A stretch of 64,000 nucleotides of DNA from Punctularia strigosozonata HHB-11173 SS5 (taxonomy: Eukaryota; Basidiomycota; Agaricomycetes; Corticiales; Punctulariaceae), in assembly GCF_000264995.1 (NCBI RefSeq), contig NW_006767443.1, positions 1,042,149-1,106,148 of the forward strand. Reading direction: 5' to 3'. Position numbers and translations under genes: made by a program. Below are positions 48,835-60,188 of this stretch, piece by piece (the stretch's first letter is position 1; every line of letters begins with the position of its first letter). Below the pieces are notes generated by a model. That model searched no databases. It saw only the letters and a list, made by a program, of their open reading frames with translations, and had not been told where the DNA came from.

Positions 48835-50384
48835 ATGTGGAAGGAACACTACGACGTGCTCATCGTCGGTGCTGGTGTCGCAGGCTCCGCCCTTGCCCAT
48901 GCGCTGTCCACCCTCTCAGCGACCCGCGCACGCCCTCTGAAGATTGCGCTGCTGGAGCGCTCCTTGGCCGAGCCGGATCGGATCGTCGGCGAGCTGCTAC
49001 AACCAGGCGGTGTAAACGCGTTGAAGGAGCTGGGAATGGAGGACTGTCTGGAGGGCATCGACGCCGTCCCAGTTAAGGGGTACTGCGTGGTACGGGCTGG
49101 GGGCGACGAGACGGTGCACATACCCTACCCAGCCGGGCACGAAGGCCGCTCCTTCCACCACGGCCGCTTCATCCAAAACCTACGCGCCAAAGCCCGCGCT
49201 GCGCCGCGTGTCACCGTCCTGGAAGCGACCGTGAACGAGCTCATCGAATGCGACCTCACGCACCGCGTCCTCGGCGTCGAAGCCACACCGAAGGAGACCG
49301 GAGTCAAGGAGTCCTTCTTCGCCGACCTCGTCGTCGTCGCCGACGGCTGCTTCTCCAAGTTCCGCACCCAGGTCCTCTCCGGCTCCGCGACCCCGAAGCC
49401 CGCGACGCGCTCGCACTTCCTCGGCGCCGTCCTCACCGACGCGCCTCTCCCCCTCGCGCAGCACGGCACCGTCTGCCTCGTGAAAGACTCCGGGCCCGTC
49501 CTCCTCTACCAGATCGGGACGCACGACACGCGCATGCTCGTCGACCTCAAGGAGCCCCTTCCTGCCGACCCGAAAGCGCATGTCCTCGCGCACATCGTCC
49601 CGCAGCTTCCACCATCGCTGCACGTTCCCGTCGAGAAGGCGCTCGAGGCCGACCGACTACGGCGCATGCCCAACTCGTTCCTCCCCGGCGCGGAGCAGGG
49701 CACATCACACCAGAAGGAGGGCGCGGTGCTCCTCGGCGATGCATGGAACATGCGCCATCCGCTCACGGGCGGGGGCATGACCGTCGCGTTCAACGACGTC
49801 GTCATGCTCTCACGCCTACTCGTGTCTTTGGACGATCTGCACGACTGGTCGCGGGTGTCGCGTGCGCTGCATACGTGGCATTGGCGAAGAAAACGCCTGG
49901 CCGCGACGGTGAACATCCTTAGCGTCGCGCTTTACGATCTGTTTGGTGCTGAGGACGAGCACCTGGAAGTGCTCAGGACAGGGTGTTTCAAGTACTTTGA
50001 GCTGGGTGGCGATTGCGTAGCGGGCCCGGTCGGTCTGCTATCTGCGTACGTGTTCCACGTTATCATCACAATCGCTCCTGGCTGATCATACCACCTCATC
50101 CAGCATCACGCCTTCGCCCTTCCTTCTCTTTCGCCACTTCTTCGCGGTTGCCTTCTACTCCATCTGGGTCATGTTCACTCACCCTCGGCCGGTACCCGTC
50201 CCAGGCCAGCTCAAACCCGTCATGGCGAAACCGGGGATAGATGAGTATCCCGCGCTCCTCCTGAAGAGCGTCCGTGTTGTGCGTACACCCCTGTCCTCCG
50301 ACTGATCGTCCGCCTGCTGACCTCGTGCAGTTTTGGACAGCGTGTGTCGTGTTTGGACCACTCATGTGGATAGAGCTGTTCTAG
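48835..50384 (+). CDS. ERG1: Squalene epoxidase (squalene monooxygenase)
   Basis: FAD-dependent, ER-membrane enzyme that converts squalene to 2,3-oxidosqualene in ergosterol synthesis. Exons 48835-50045, 50104-50278 and 50331-50384 join in phase to 479 aa, normal for fungal ERG1. The N-terminal FAD fold is DVLIVGAGVAGSALAHAL (G12, G14, G17). GELLQPGGVNALKELGMEDC is the conserved second motif, FADLVVVADGCFSKFR is the DG motif, and VLLGDAWNMRHPLTGGGMTV is the second FAD motif. The last two exons add hydrophobic helices (FFAVAFYSIWVMF, WTACVVFGPLMWIELF) for membrane association. The long first exon alone would run to a stop at 50085, missing this C-terminal region. No disrupting change seen. Confidence 0.95.
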
Positions 50385-50853
50385 ACCGGTTTCCGTCAAA
50401 GCCTACGTTGCTACGATGTTTGGAACGGTGCGAGCACAGTCATCCAGGTATTTATATGTATTGTAAACAGCGCTGAGGAGCTCGTAATACCACTAGATAG
50501 TCCGCCACGAGGTCTTCATATGGCTATTTTTCTGTTTGGATTGATGATGCGCGCCACTAGTCCGAAGGCCTTCCTAACCTACTCGAGCCAGCTCCTTATC
50601 TGCCTTCTGGCATAGTCCATCGTGTGCAACGACTTAATAAACGAGTCACTCGTCCGGATTGAAGGCGCTGCTAGCTTCGTGACTTGGATCGACACGATTG
50701 TTTTGCTTTCCCTTCGCCAACGTCAACGCAGAGTCAATTGCGATACTCAATCCCTAAGCAATATAGATCTGTAGTGGAGCAATACAGTGAACGTGTTTTA
50801 TACTAAGACATACTCTTAGGAACAAAGACATCCTCCCTGACAAGGGCACAGGC
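50385..50853. other. Intergenic, convergent 3' ends
   Basis: Between squalene epoxidase and the minus-strand membrane protein; nothing recognisable. Confidence 0.5.
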
Positions 50854-52808
50854 TCACTGCCGATATGTGCTCGGACCGATCTCAAGATCAGGCTGTGGGG
50901 TGGTAGCGCCGGGATCCTTCCTTTCACTCATGGCATCCTCCCCATTCTCGCCACGGTCCTCAGCATCACCCCGGGTCGCGCCGCGCCGAGGCGCCTTCCA
51001 CGCCTTCCACTTCTCTCCGATCTTCCCTTTCATCTCCCTCCGCCATCTGAAGAAGTGCATCCCTCTATCGGTGAACGTGACGCCAGTGATGAGCGCGAAC
51101 ACGAGAATCAGGCCCGCGACGCCGACAGCAATCCACTCGGTCGTACGTCGAAAGGTGCGCGAGACGCCGGCGATACCTGAGTCAACGGAGTAGGCCATGA
51201 TGCTGACGAGGAAGAACATGAGCGCATAGAGCATCATAGCGAGCGGGATGGAGAGGATAAACGCGAGCAAGCGCGGGAAGACACGCAGGGCCTTGGCGCG
51301 AGCGAAGTCGGCGAACTGCGATGGTAAAAGGTCAGCGACGACATTATCCAAGTAGATGGGAGATAGAGAAGTGCAACGTACAGTGACGAGGCTGTCGTTG
51401 TCCATGAGGGATTGGTTCACCCAGAGGAGGAAGGAGCCGAGGCAGACAGAGGCAATCGAGCAGAGAATGGAGAGGATCGCTGTCGTTTGTACGACGCCGT
51501 TGATCTCTGGGATGGCGAGTACTGCGACTGTCGCTCTGTTCATGACACTACGTGAGATTTGAAATAGGGGCACGACGGAAGTCCACTTACGAGATCAACA
51601 CGGTACACTGAGGTCACAAACACGAACGTTTAGCGCCAACCTGATGATGCTTCGAGGTTAACAAGGGAAGGCGCTCACGATCAGATTCGTCGCGCCCCAT
51701 TCCTGGCACATGGCCGCAATAAAGCGCCGCCAGCGAGTGGAGATGATTGTTGACCCCATCTCCCGCCGATCGATCGCGACTACGCGGTAGAGGTATCCAA
51801 GCGGCACCCCTAGGAGAAGCGTGCAGATGGTTACCCATACCGCACAGGTGAACGGGTTTGAGTAATCGGGCAATTTGAGGTCAGTCTTCGTTGGATCGCG
51901 CAGCGTCTGTGCGTCCTCCTGCGCGTAATGCATACGGATGCGGTGTTCGGCTACATGGGAGTTGTAGTTCAGTAGCCAGATAGGAATGTCGTGTGGAGAG
52001 AACGCATACAAATACGGCGCATTAGCTTGGCGACATACCACACCTGCATCGCATGAGCAGATCGGGAAGCGCCCTTCTTGCTGGCCGCTAAGAAATATGA
52101 CCACGGCTTCGTCAACCGAACCCTAACATTTCATACACATTGATATACATTTTACGTACCTGCTGCGATTTCGTCAAGCCTGATCATCATTGAGGAGCTG
52201 TCTTCTTCTGAGAAGAGGGAGTTTGACCCGGGGTCCATGGCACTGTCAACGCAAGACCACAGTAACGCGGTTCTCAGCCTGCTGATGGCGTGATGATCAT
52301 ATGATTTATCGAGAGTGCGATGCGATGGGAACTTGGACAACGCATGCCAATACGTAGCTTGTTCGCGATAGACTGGGGATTGTGAGCATGGGCACCAGTA
52401 GTCAAAAACGTAGCACGTACAAGTTTCCGCGTCTTTCGGGGCTTGCAGGCGAGGGTATTCGATTCCGCTGGTTTGTGCCAACTCAAAAGTGACCACAAGG
52501 CCTCGACGGGTGTCGTGATCCACCGAAGCCACGGTGTCTGCATCCACACACAGCTCTAGATGAGTGTGGGCGAAGCCCTGATCTCTGCGAGAGTGTGCCT
52601 CATCAATTGTCTTCGTGGACGCCGAGCGCAAGATAGGCCACAACTTGGTTTTCATGATCTTCTCGGGAGAAATAGATGAGACTATGGGAATGGCGTTCGC
52701 GTTCGGGGCCAATTCCCAGTACAGGCGGCCCTTTACGTGAACGCAGATGAACCACCGACCTCCTGACTCGTCAACGTCGAACGATGGCGCTGGAGGTGTG
52801 AAGTCCAT
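50854..52808 (-). CDS. Uncharacterised membrane protein
   Basis: Multi-exon gene with start at 52808 (MDFTPPAPSFDVDESGGRWF). The soluble N-terminal half begins with a WW/PH-like strand pattern (RWFICVHVKGRLYWELAP). It includes THLELCVDADTVASVDHDTR and a Cys-containing CYVFDYWCPCSQ, then DSSSMMIRLDEIAA. The second half has membrane segments: FTCAVWVTICTLLLGVPLGY, ILSILCSIASVCLGSFLLWV, LLAFILSIPLAMMLYALMFF and WIAVGVAGLILVFALITGV. A basic tail (RWRREMKGKIGEKWKAWKAP) and an acidic end close the protein. About five exons; the GT..AG sites near 51310-51390 and 51590-51670 fit. Architecture resembles a group of unnamed Agaricomycete membrane proteins. Function unknown. Confidence 0.6.
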
Positions 52809-53295
52809 GGCGAGCCGGTAGGGTGCTCGCGGTGCGCGGGTCCAAGGCGGTCGGGCAGGCAATGCGCGCCGAACGGGTTATATGGAGCTCCAGGGCGCCT
52901 ATGCATCGAAGTTCGCGCTCGCCGGTGCAGCGTGTTGGCTATTACGGGAGCAACGTTGCCGAAGCACGGGTTCGACAGATCTTGCAACGAAAGACGTTCA
53001 TATGCGACAACGATGAATTCACGAGCAGCAAGTACATTGTATGTTTGCCCAGTTAAGCCAGCTTTACAGTGGAAGGTGTCAAGGTGAGTGCGTAGACTCG
53101 TACCCAAACACCCCAAACGCTCGACCCTTGGCATTTTCGGGCTCCGCCGACTGACCAATGCGCCGCCTATGATTACGACGATACAAAGAGATAGTAGTAG
53201 ATGATAGTACTCATTATACAGCGATACACGAACAGACTAGGAGGCTACGAAGAGTAGTCCATATGCAGTACTGAAAAGTCACCAAGAGCACGAGC
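52809..53295. other. Intergenic
   Basis: 487 bp between the membrane protein start and the heparinase-like stop; nothing identifiable. Confidence 0.5.
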
Positions 53296-55845
53296 TCAAT
53301 CGTGGCTGGTCAACGACCAGTCGTCAAGATCCACAGACGGCGGCGTCTTGAAGTCGCTCGCCTTCATACCGTCCCACTGCGGACTGAACAACACCTGCAA
53401 GCTATACGTCCCCGCTTCCAGGCTTATCGACACCACGGTCACGCCCGGGTTCGGCTGGTCGGTCTGTCCCGCCGGAAGTGGCGGATCGCTCGCGAGGCGG
53501 ACGGCGGGTCCAGTCGTGATGCTCGCGCCCTCGGGTGCGTCCAGGATATCCATCTTCACGACCTTTCCGGCGATCGTGAGCGTCGCGGATGTGCCCGACG
53601 AATCGACGGAGACCGTCGCGTTCGTCTGCAGCCGCCAGCTGATCGGCGCGGAGGCGGTGATGTCGTCCTGGAGCAGCACCTGCTTCCGGCCGTTGATCAT
53701 GCGCACGCCGCGTTCGTAGGATGTCCTGATGACGAGCACGTCAGTCTCCGTGGTCATCCCGAACGACGACGGCAGCGACTCTCACACGTTGAAGTACGCG
53801 CTGGTGAGGTCCGCGACGAAGTACGCCGTAGAATCGCTGGGCACGTCAAACACGGTGCTAGATCCCTGCCTCGTCCCGGACGTATCATGCCTCACGCTCG
53901 GCGCCGCCTCCACGTCCTGATTCTCCCCACCCACCAGCATCACGTTCTGCGCCTCCGTCCTCTTCCTGAAATACAACCACCTCTCGTCGTCCTGGTCGTC
54001 CTTGTTAAAGTACCCGGCGGAGAGATAATCCCCCGAGCCGTACTCGCCCGCGAACCGGTACCCCATCGCGTCCAGCACGAAATCGCCCGCGTCGAGGTCG
54101 TTGTGCGTCTGGTGCCCCCGGTTCTTCCCGGCCTTGATCCCGACGTACAGCGCGTCGATATCCGTCCACGAGCTCCGCATCGAGCCCCACTGCGTCAGCG
54201 GGTCGTCGAAGAAGCGGTCGAGCGCGAGGCCGTCCCACCACGCGCCGGATACGGCGGGGTCGTACCAGAACATGCTCCACGGGTCGGCGGCGTCGCGCCG
54301 GTCGCGCTGGAAGAGCGCGTAGGCCGGCGTCTCGTAAGCGGTAGAGTAGAAGAACATCGGGTTGGCGGTCGAGGAGAACTTGTTCGGGCCGTGGTCGCCC
54401 CAGTCGAAGAGAGACGTCGCGCCCGTGGCGTACATGTGATACAACGCCGTGAGGTTGAAGTCGGGGTTGGCGGAGAGCAGGCCGTGGTGCGAGCCGGTCG
54501 CGGTCAGAAGGGCGGACGCCATCTCGGCGTGGCCCGTGGTGCCGAAGTACCAGTAGTTGGCGGTTTCGGACCAGGTGCCGTCGGACGAAGGGCCGAACGC
54601 GCAGTTCTCCTTGGCGTTGGGGAGGGTGAGCCCGATGAGGGATTCGGCGAGCCCGGTGGTGTCGTCGCCTAGGATGGCCAGGGCGCCCAGCGTGAGGCCA
54701 TCGTTGCAGACGCAGTTCCAGTTCCCGGTGATGTTGTTGGCCCACCAGCCGATGCTCGAGTCGGAGAAGGCCTTCTGCCCGAGGCTGAGGCCGTATTTGA
54801 TCATGGTGGACATGATCTGGCTCTTCTGGTCGGGGGTCCATAGGTCGTACAGCCAGTCGTACGCGATCGCGAACGCGGCCGTCATCTCGGCCGTGTCGAG
54901 AAAGTGCGCCGAGTTCCACTTGTCGTCGTCCGGACCGAAAGACGTGGTACCGTTCCCCGCCGCGTTCTATCAGGGAAGTCGGTCGGTATAAGATATCATC
55001 ATAGAGTTCGTTCATGAATTCCATACCTGAAGTTCGGTCCACGCCCGATCTACCCATTTCGTGTCGTTGCTCATTCGATACGCATAGGCAAAGGCTTTGA
55101 TGCGCATCTTGATCTCGCGCGAGTTGTCTAGGATGCCGCTGTCGCCGTCCATATGGTAAGCGACGGGCGCGAGCGAGTAGTATTGGGTGGCGTTGTTGAA
55201 GATGGACTCGTTCCAGTATGTCAGGTAAGCATCCTTCGGGATGAGATCGGGCAGCGCCTGCCATTTGTATGCTGGAGCGATGAGCCGCGGGCGGTCCGTG
55301 CGGACTACTGTAGGTTGAGGGTCGGAGGGCTGGAAGGGGTCTGACGGCCAGGAGACGGAAGAGCTGGATATGAAGGTCGGAAGGGTGAAAGCGGCAGTGT
55401 TGGTCTACAGACGGAGAAGGTCAGTTGCCGAACGAACAACAGTATGTTGAGCGGGGCTCACCGTCGACGGGTACAGCGGTATCTCGTAGAAACTGTTCGT
55501 CGCCGTCGCGAATATGCCGACTTCTTCCTTCGCGCTCACCGCTGAACTCGCAGCCGCGGGACTACCACCACCACTTCCACCACCGCCCCCATCACCAGCA
55601 CCAGAAGAGGACGAGGAGCTGCCACTACTGGAGTGATGTCGCGTGCCTACGACGGCCCCGACAACCACGCCGACGATCACCAGAACGGCGACGGGGACGC
55701 CGAACTTGATCCAGGGACCAAGGCGTCTTTTGGCGGGCGAGGGGGTGATGTAACCCGTCGATTGGTAGTGGCTAGGATCACTAGAGTTGGGATGGATATT
55801 GTGATGAGATCCCTCTTGGAGGGCATCGTAGCTGGCAGAGGCCAT
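53296..55845 (-). CDS. Membrane-anchored heparinase II/III-like protein
   Basis: Polysaccharide lyase-like protein. The start at 55845 gives a short cytosolic tail (MASASYDALQEGSHHN...), one signal-anchor helix (WIKFGVPVAVLVIVGVVVGA) and a Ser/Gly linker, so it is type II and faces the outside or the wall. The alpha/alpha-barrel domain follows: YLTYWNESIFNNATQ, NAAGNGTTSFGPDDDKWNSA, YDWLYDLWTPDQKSQIMSTM, WWANNITGNWNCVCNDGLTL, ENCAFGPSSDGTWSETANYW. The heparinase II/III-type sheet has NRGHQTHNDLDAGDFVLDAM with the conserved H-N-D. An apparent stop near 53784 is removed by a 63-bp intron (GTGAGA..CATCAG) joining AYFNV to TSYERGVRMING. It ends DWSLTSHD. Substrate unknown; animal heparan is an unlikely natural target. 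Confidence 0.8.
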
Positions 55846-56264
55846 TACCCTGCGTGGTCGTGCCCGAAAGTAAAGAACGGAAAGGCAGCAATAGTCCGGG
55901 TGCACAGTATATGCTACGGGAGGGCACGGAGCGGGTACTAGAGACCGCCGAAGCCGTTGCGATCGAGATTTCTCTGGAGGTCATGACCAGAGGCCATGGT
56001 CTTTCAACGCCGTGTGCGAAGGTGAGGAAGAGTACATAAAGGTCCGATGTGGCAGGAGGACCGGGCAGTTGGAGGGGCGGCACCGGACTGCCTTACGTTC
56101 CAGCCCGATCCGTATACGAAAATGTAAACCCAATACTTATTCTGCATCATACTTCATACCACGCAGTCGAACTTGGAATGTAGTAGAGGTCGGTCTTGAT
56201 CAGTAGAACAGCACAAGCGGGTAGACGCCGACGTCCACACCTCCAAAATCCAACACCTCCGAAG
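55846..56264. other. Promoter region of the heparinase-like gene
   Basis: 419 bp downstream of the F-box/WD40 stop on the same strand; no further signal seen. Confidence 0.45.
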
Positions 56265-58669
56265 TCACCGCCCATCCTCTCCCGCCTTAAAACTCCAAAT
56301 CTCCATCACCGTCTTCCCCGCCCTCTTGCACGTCACCACCAACACGTCCCCCGCCCCTCCCTGTCCTCCCTTTCCTCCCTTTCCTCCCCTGCCCCTCGTA
56401 TACGCAACCTTCCACACGCTCTCGCACGGCTCGCTCAGCTCCCTCACATAATTCCCCGTCCGGGTCTCGAACAACCTCACCCGCCCATCGTTCCCGGCCG
56501 TCACCAAAAACCGGTCGTCGAACTGGAGCGCGGTCACGCTCGAGTCGTGCGCCGCGACCTTGTGCTGGACCGTAAACGTCGGAGTCGGAGTCGGGGTTGA
56601 GGAGGAGGAGGAGGAGGAGGAGGATGTAGCATCACGGTGCCGATATGGGTGGGGAGATCGAGATGTAGGAGGAGGAGAATCGGGAGGAGGGGAGCAGATG
56701 GCGAAAGTGATCACCCGCCCGTCCGAGCCGCCCGTGGCGAGCGTCGTCGGGCTCAGCTGAAGCTGGCACACGAGCGCCGTGTGGCCCTGCAGCAGTGCCA
56801 AACACGCTCTGAGAGAACGAGGATGAGCGATCAAGGTAGGCGCCCGATACCGCGTCACAACGTACCCGGTCGCAGCGTCCCACACGCGCACGGTCGTGTC
56901 CAGCCCACCGCTCGCGACGCGCACGCCGTCGAACGCGACCGCATATATCTGGTGATAATGCCCGCGGAGGACGTGCAGACACTCGCCCGTGTCCACGTCC
57001 CATATCTATCACAGCTCAGTATCATCAGAATTCGCTCGCAAGAAGGAAAGAGAGGAGAGACGCGCTCACCCGCGCCGTGCAGTCGTAACTCCCGCTCACG
57101 ACCCTTGCGCCGCACACGTCCAAGCACCTCACACTTCCCTGATGCCCCTCCAGCGTCCGCAACAACCTCCCACCTCCCTTCCCCTTCCTCGTATCCACGT
57201 CCCACACGCGCAACGTGCAGTCACGCGAACCCGATACCGCGACGGGCCGGCCGTGGAGGACCTTGATGCACCGGATCGTGGACGTATGGCCGGCGAGGGT
57301 GTGCAAGCAGTATCTGAAGAGAGCAGAGTGGTACGACGATCAGCCAGAGAAAGTGCGAGTGGAATGTATGCGCCTACCCGGTCCGGACGTCCCACACCTT
57401 CACCGTCTTATCGCACCCGCCCGAGACGACCAGCGCGCCGCCCTGTCCCCACCCATCGCTCGCCTGCCCCGGATCAGACGGCTTATCTCGCACCCGTCTC
57501 TTCCTCCTATCCCTCCTCTCCTCCCTTTCTCGCTCGCCCTCCCCTCCCCTCCTCCCCTCCTCCACAAACTCTCCCGGATACAAATCCAGCCCCAACCCGC
57601 CCCGCTCCTCTCCCTCCTCGTCCTCCTCCTCGTCCCTACCCCCACTCTGACTCACAAGCCACACCGCCCACACGCCGCTCGCATGCCCCACCAGCGTCCG
57701 ACTCAGAACACCCGTCCGCGCGCTGAACACGTGCACCCGCGCGTTCGCGAGCCCGACGACGACCCAGCGCCCGTCGAGCGCGACGGCGGTGACGACGCCC
57801 TGATCCGGGCTCGACACCGCGCCGATGTTCACGTTCGGCGACGTCGATCCCGGTGCGGCGGGCGCGGAGACCGAGACGCGGTGCGCGCGGAGCAGGCGGC
57901 CCCCCCGGCGCCAGTTCATAACTGCTCACAAAGCACGTCGGCATCGGCACACACGGAACGTATCAAAGGGAGCGGGAGGGGGGGGGAAGGGGGGGGGAAG
58001 GAAACAAATAATATGCGTACCCGCGGTATACTCCGACCGGAAATAGCGCCTGAACGAGAAGCCGTCCCCGAGCTCGGGCACCCGTCCCCCGTCCCATCCA
58101 TGCTCTTCATCTTCGTCCTCCCATTCGCCTTCCTCGCCCACCCCCTCCGCTCGAAACCCGTACCGGACGCACATCCGCCTCCACGCGCCCTCGTCCTTGA
58201 CCAGCGCCCGCCACGCCCTGCTCACGCCCGCCGCGCGCGCGAGCGTCCGGTGGTCGTCGACGTATCCCAGCACGTGCAGCGCGAGCTCCGGCGGGAGGTC
58301 GCGCAGGAAGTCGCGCTTGAGGCGCGGGGCGAGCGCGGCGGAGAGGTGGAGCAGCTCAGAGGAGGCGAGGAGCTGGAGGAGGGCGGTGAGGAAGGCGAGC
58401 CGGGCGGAGGGCGGGAGGGCCGGGTAAGCTGAGAGGGCGGCGTGTAGGGGCGAGTCTGCGGGTAGAGTGGGGGTCGGGCCGGGGACGGTGTCATTCGTAG
58501 AGGCGGAGGCGGGTGGAGGGAGCGAGGAGACCTTGGGTCGGGGAGATGGTGCCGGGGTGGGTGGGGAGACGATGGGGATGTAGAGCGTCGGTGAGAGCGA
58601 TATCGTGCTGGGTCCCGAGCCTGGAGTAGTAGCCTTGGAGTATGACGGGTCGTGGTACGCTTCCGCCAT
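56265..58669 (-). CDS. F-box and WD40-repeat protein (SCF adaptor)
   Basis: Substrate receptor of an SCF ubiquitin ligase, Cdc4/Fbw7-like in layout. The start at 58669 is followed by a Pro/Ser-rich N-terminus of about 70 residues. An F-box spans about 121-165 (FLRDLPPELALHVLGYVDDH..SRAWRALVKDEGAWRRMC). At least seven WD units follow: GRLLRAH, VVVGLANARVHVFSARTG, ALVVSGGCDKTVKVWDVRTG, RPVAVSGSRDCTLRVWDVDT, ARVVSGSYDCTARVWDVDTG, VRVASGGLDTTVRVWDAATG, TTLATGGSDGRVITFAICSP and RFLVTAGNDGRVRLFETRTG. Two blades carry large inserts: an Asp/Glu/Arg-rich one (DEEEDEEGEERGG to KRRVRDKPS) and a Ser-run/Thr-Pro one. Five or more exons; one intron contains G9 and G9 tracts (57967-58000). Confidence 0.87.
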
Positions 58670-60188
58670 GTTGTGTGAGGCAGTAGGTGCTCAGACGTGT
58701 ACGGGTCGTGATCGTGCAACAGTAGGTCGTCGGCGGTATCTTATAGCCAGCGGAATCGCCGATATGAAGGGCCTAGTCGAACCGCTGAAACGCGCCGCTG
58801 TCCCCGTACGTTCGGTCAAACGGGCAACTTCGGCTCGAATGAACAGAAGTGCCAATTCTCTCTCTCGGGCCGAGGGTGGGAGGATGAACGCAGAGTGGAG
58901 GCAAAGCCGCTGCCGGGCATTCACTTCCGTGCTGCTCGTGGTCGTCCTCGTGCGGTGCCCGAAACGTAAGATCGCGGAGGAGGGCGGGGTTGTGGTCCTG
59001 CCTGCCAAGCTATGGAGGATAGGAAGAGGAGAGAAAGGTGGAAGTGGATCGTGTGCGGGCGTGGTGCAGTCGGTTCAAACGACAGCGATGGGGCGTACGA
59101 TGGGTGGACACAGCCACAGATGGTGAGCGGGGCCGCGTGTTCCTGCCGCGGGTACCTTGGAGCAAAACCACGACGTTCCAGAATTATCAAGTCATCGTCG
59201 CCATCCAGAAGCGTGATCTTGTCGTGGAGATTTTTGTGGCATTCAGCGGAATCATCAAATGTGCAGTCAAATAACTCGAACTAACCGCAAGTGTCAACAG
59301 AGAACCTCAGACTTGCATTCATAACTATATCGCCCACGATTCCGACCTCCCACATCGTTGGCAGGAAGTCCTTGAGGGTCCGAAGGACGGGACGGAATCT
59401 GGCAGTGATGCAAATATCTGGTTTCTGACCCACGCTCGCCGATGAATGCTTCTAATAGCCATTGCAGATGAACAGTCATTGGAATAGCAAGGTGGTCAGG
59501 AAACGCGCCCGTGTAGAATGGGCGGTGGAGTTCACCTGAACTACAGGCGCCTGGGTACACAACATTCGAAGCCTGAACTGTCTCGTACTTGCCTTTTCTT
59601 CAGGGTACTGACCCTACCAAGAATCATATTTGGGCTACGGTGCGTGGTCTACTCCATCTACGAAACAATTGTTTCTATGCATTCTCATGTTCAGGAAATG
59701 AACGAGCTACGCCCTCAACGCTATTGTACCGAACGCTCACAGTGGTCCGATTGATCTCGAAATCTTCCGCCGATGCAGTCGCGTTACACGCGGTTCCGAT
59801 TTGCGACGACTGCGATGACGGCACCTCACGGCTTCCACCGCTATGGTATGTATGTGAAACCTTTCATCTATATTTCGCTACGAACATCGCGATATCTACG
59901 CACGCCGTCCTTCGAGATTGACACATGGAGTCATCGTGCCTGCACATCGCGCGCATCGAAACACAGGAATCGCTAGCTGCGCTAGCGAGCACCGCGCTCC
60001 CTCCGCGGCTCATAGAATCCTGAAGATAGGCAATGAGACCATCTAAGCAACTTCTGCTTCCAGCGGGGTTCCGTCGCTGTGCGAAGATATCTCAAATATA
60101 ACCAGAGCTACTCCGCATTGCATGCGACGAACATCTTCGGTATCTACATAAGCAGGGTTGGGTTGGTAAACCGTGGCTCAGAGCCGAT
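58670..60188. other. Intergenic, divergent promoters
   Basis: 1.5 kb between the F-box/WD40 gene (-) and the second P450 (+). No supportable gene or RNA; frames such as 59038-59274 are unsupported. Confidence 0.5.

Noticed and set aside
53757-53800. Apparent in-frame stop splitting the heparinase-like gene
   Set aside because: A 63-bp GTGAGA..CATCAG intron removes it and joins the two parts in phase, so the gene is not broken there.
53302-54672. 456-aa plus-strand open frame
   Set aside because: Antisense to the heparinase-like exons; Arg/Val/Gly-rich composition of a GC-rich shadow frame, no domain.
57215-58432. 405-aa plus-strand open frame
   Set aside because: Antisense to the F-box/WD40 gene, whose sense frame has clear WD motifs; composition is low-complexity Pro/Arg.
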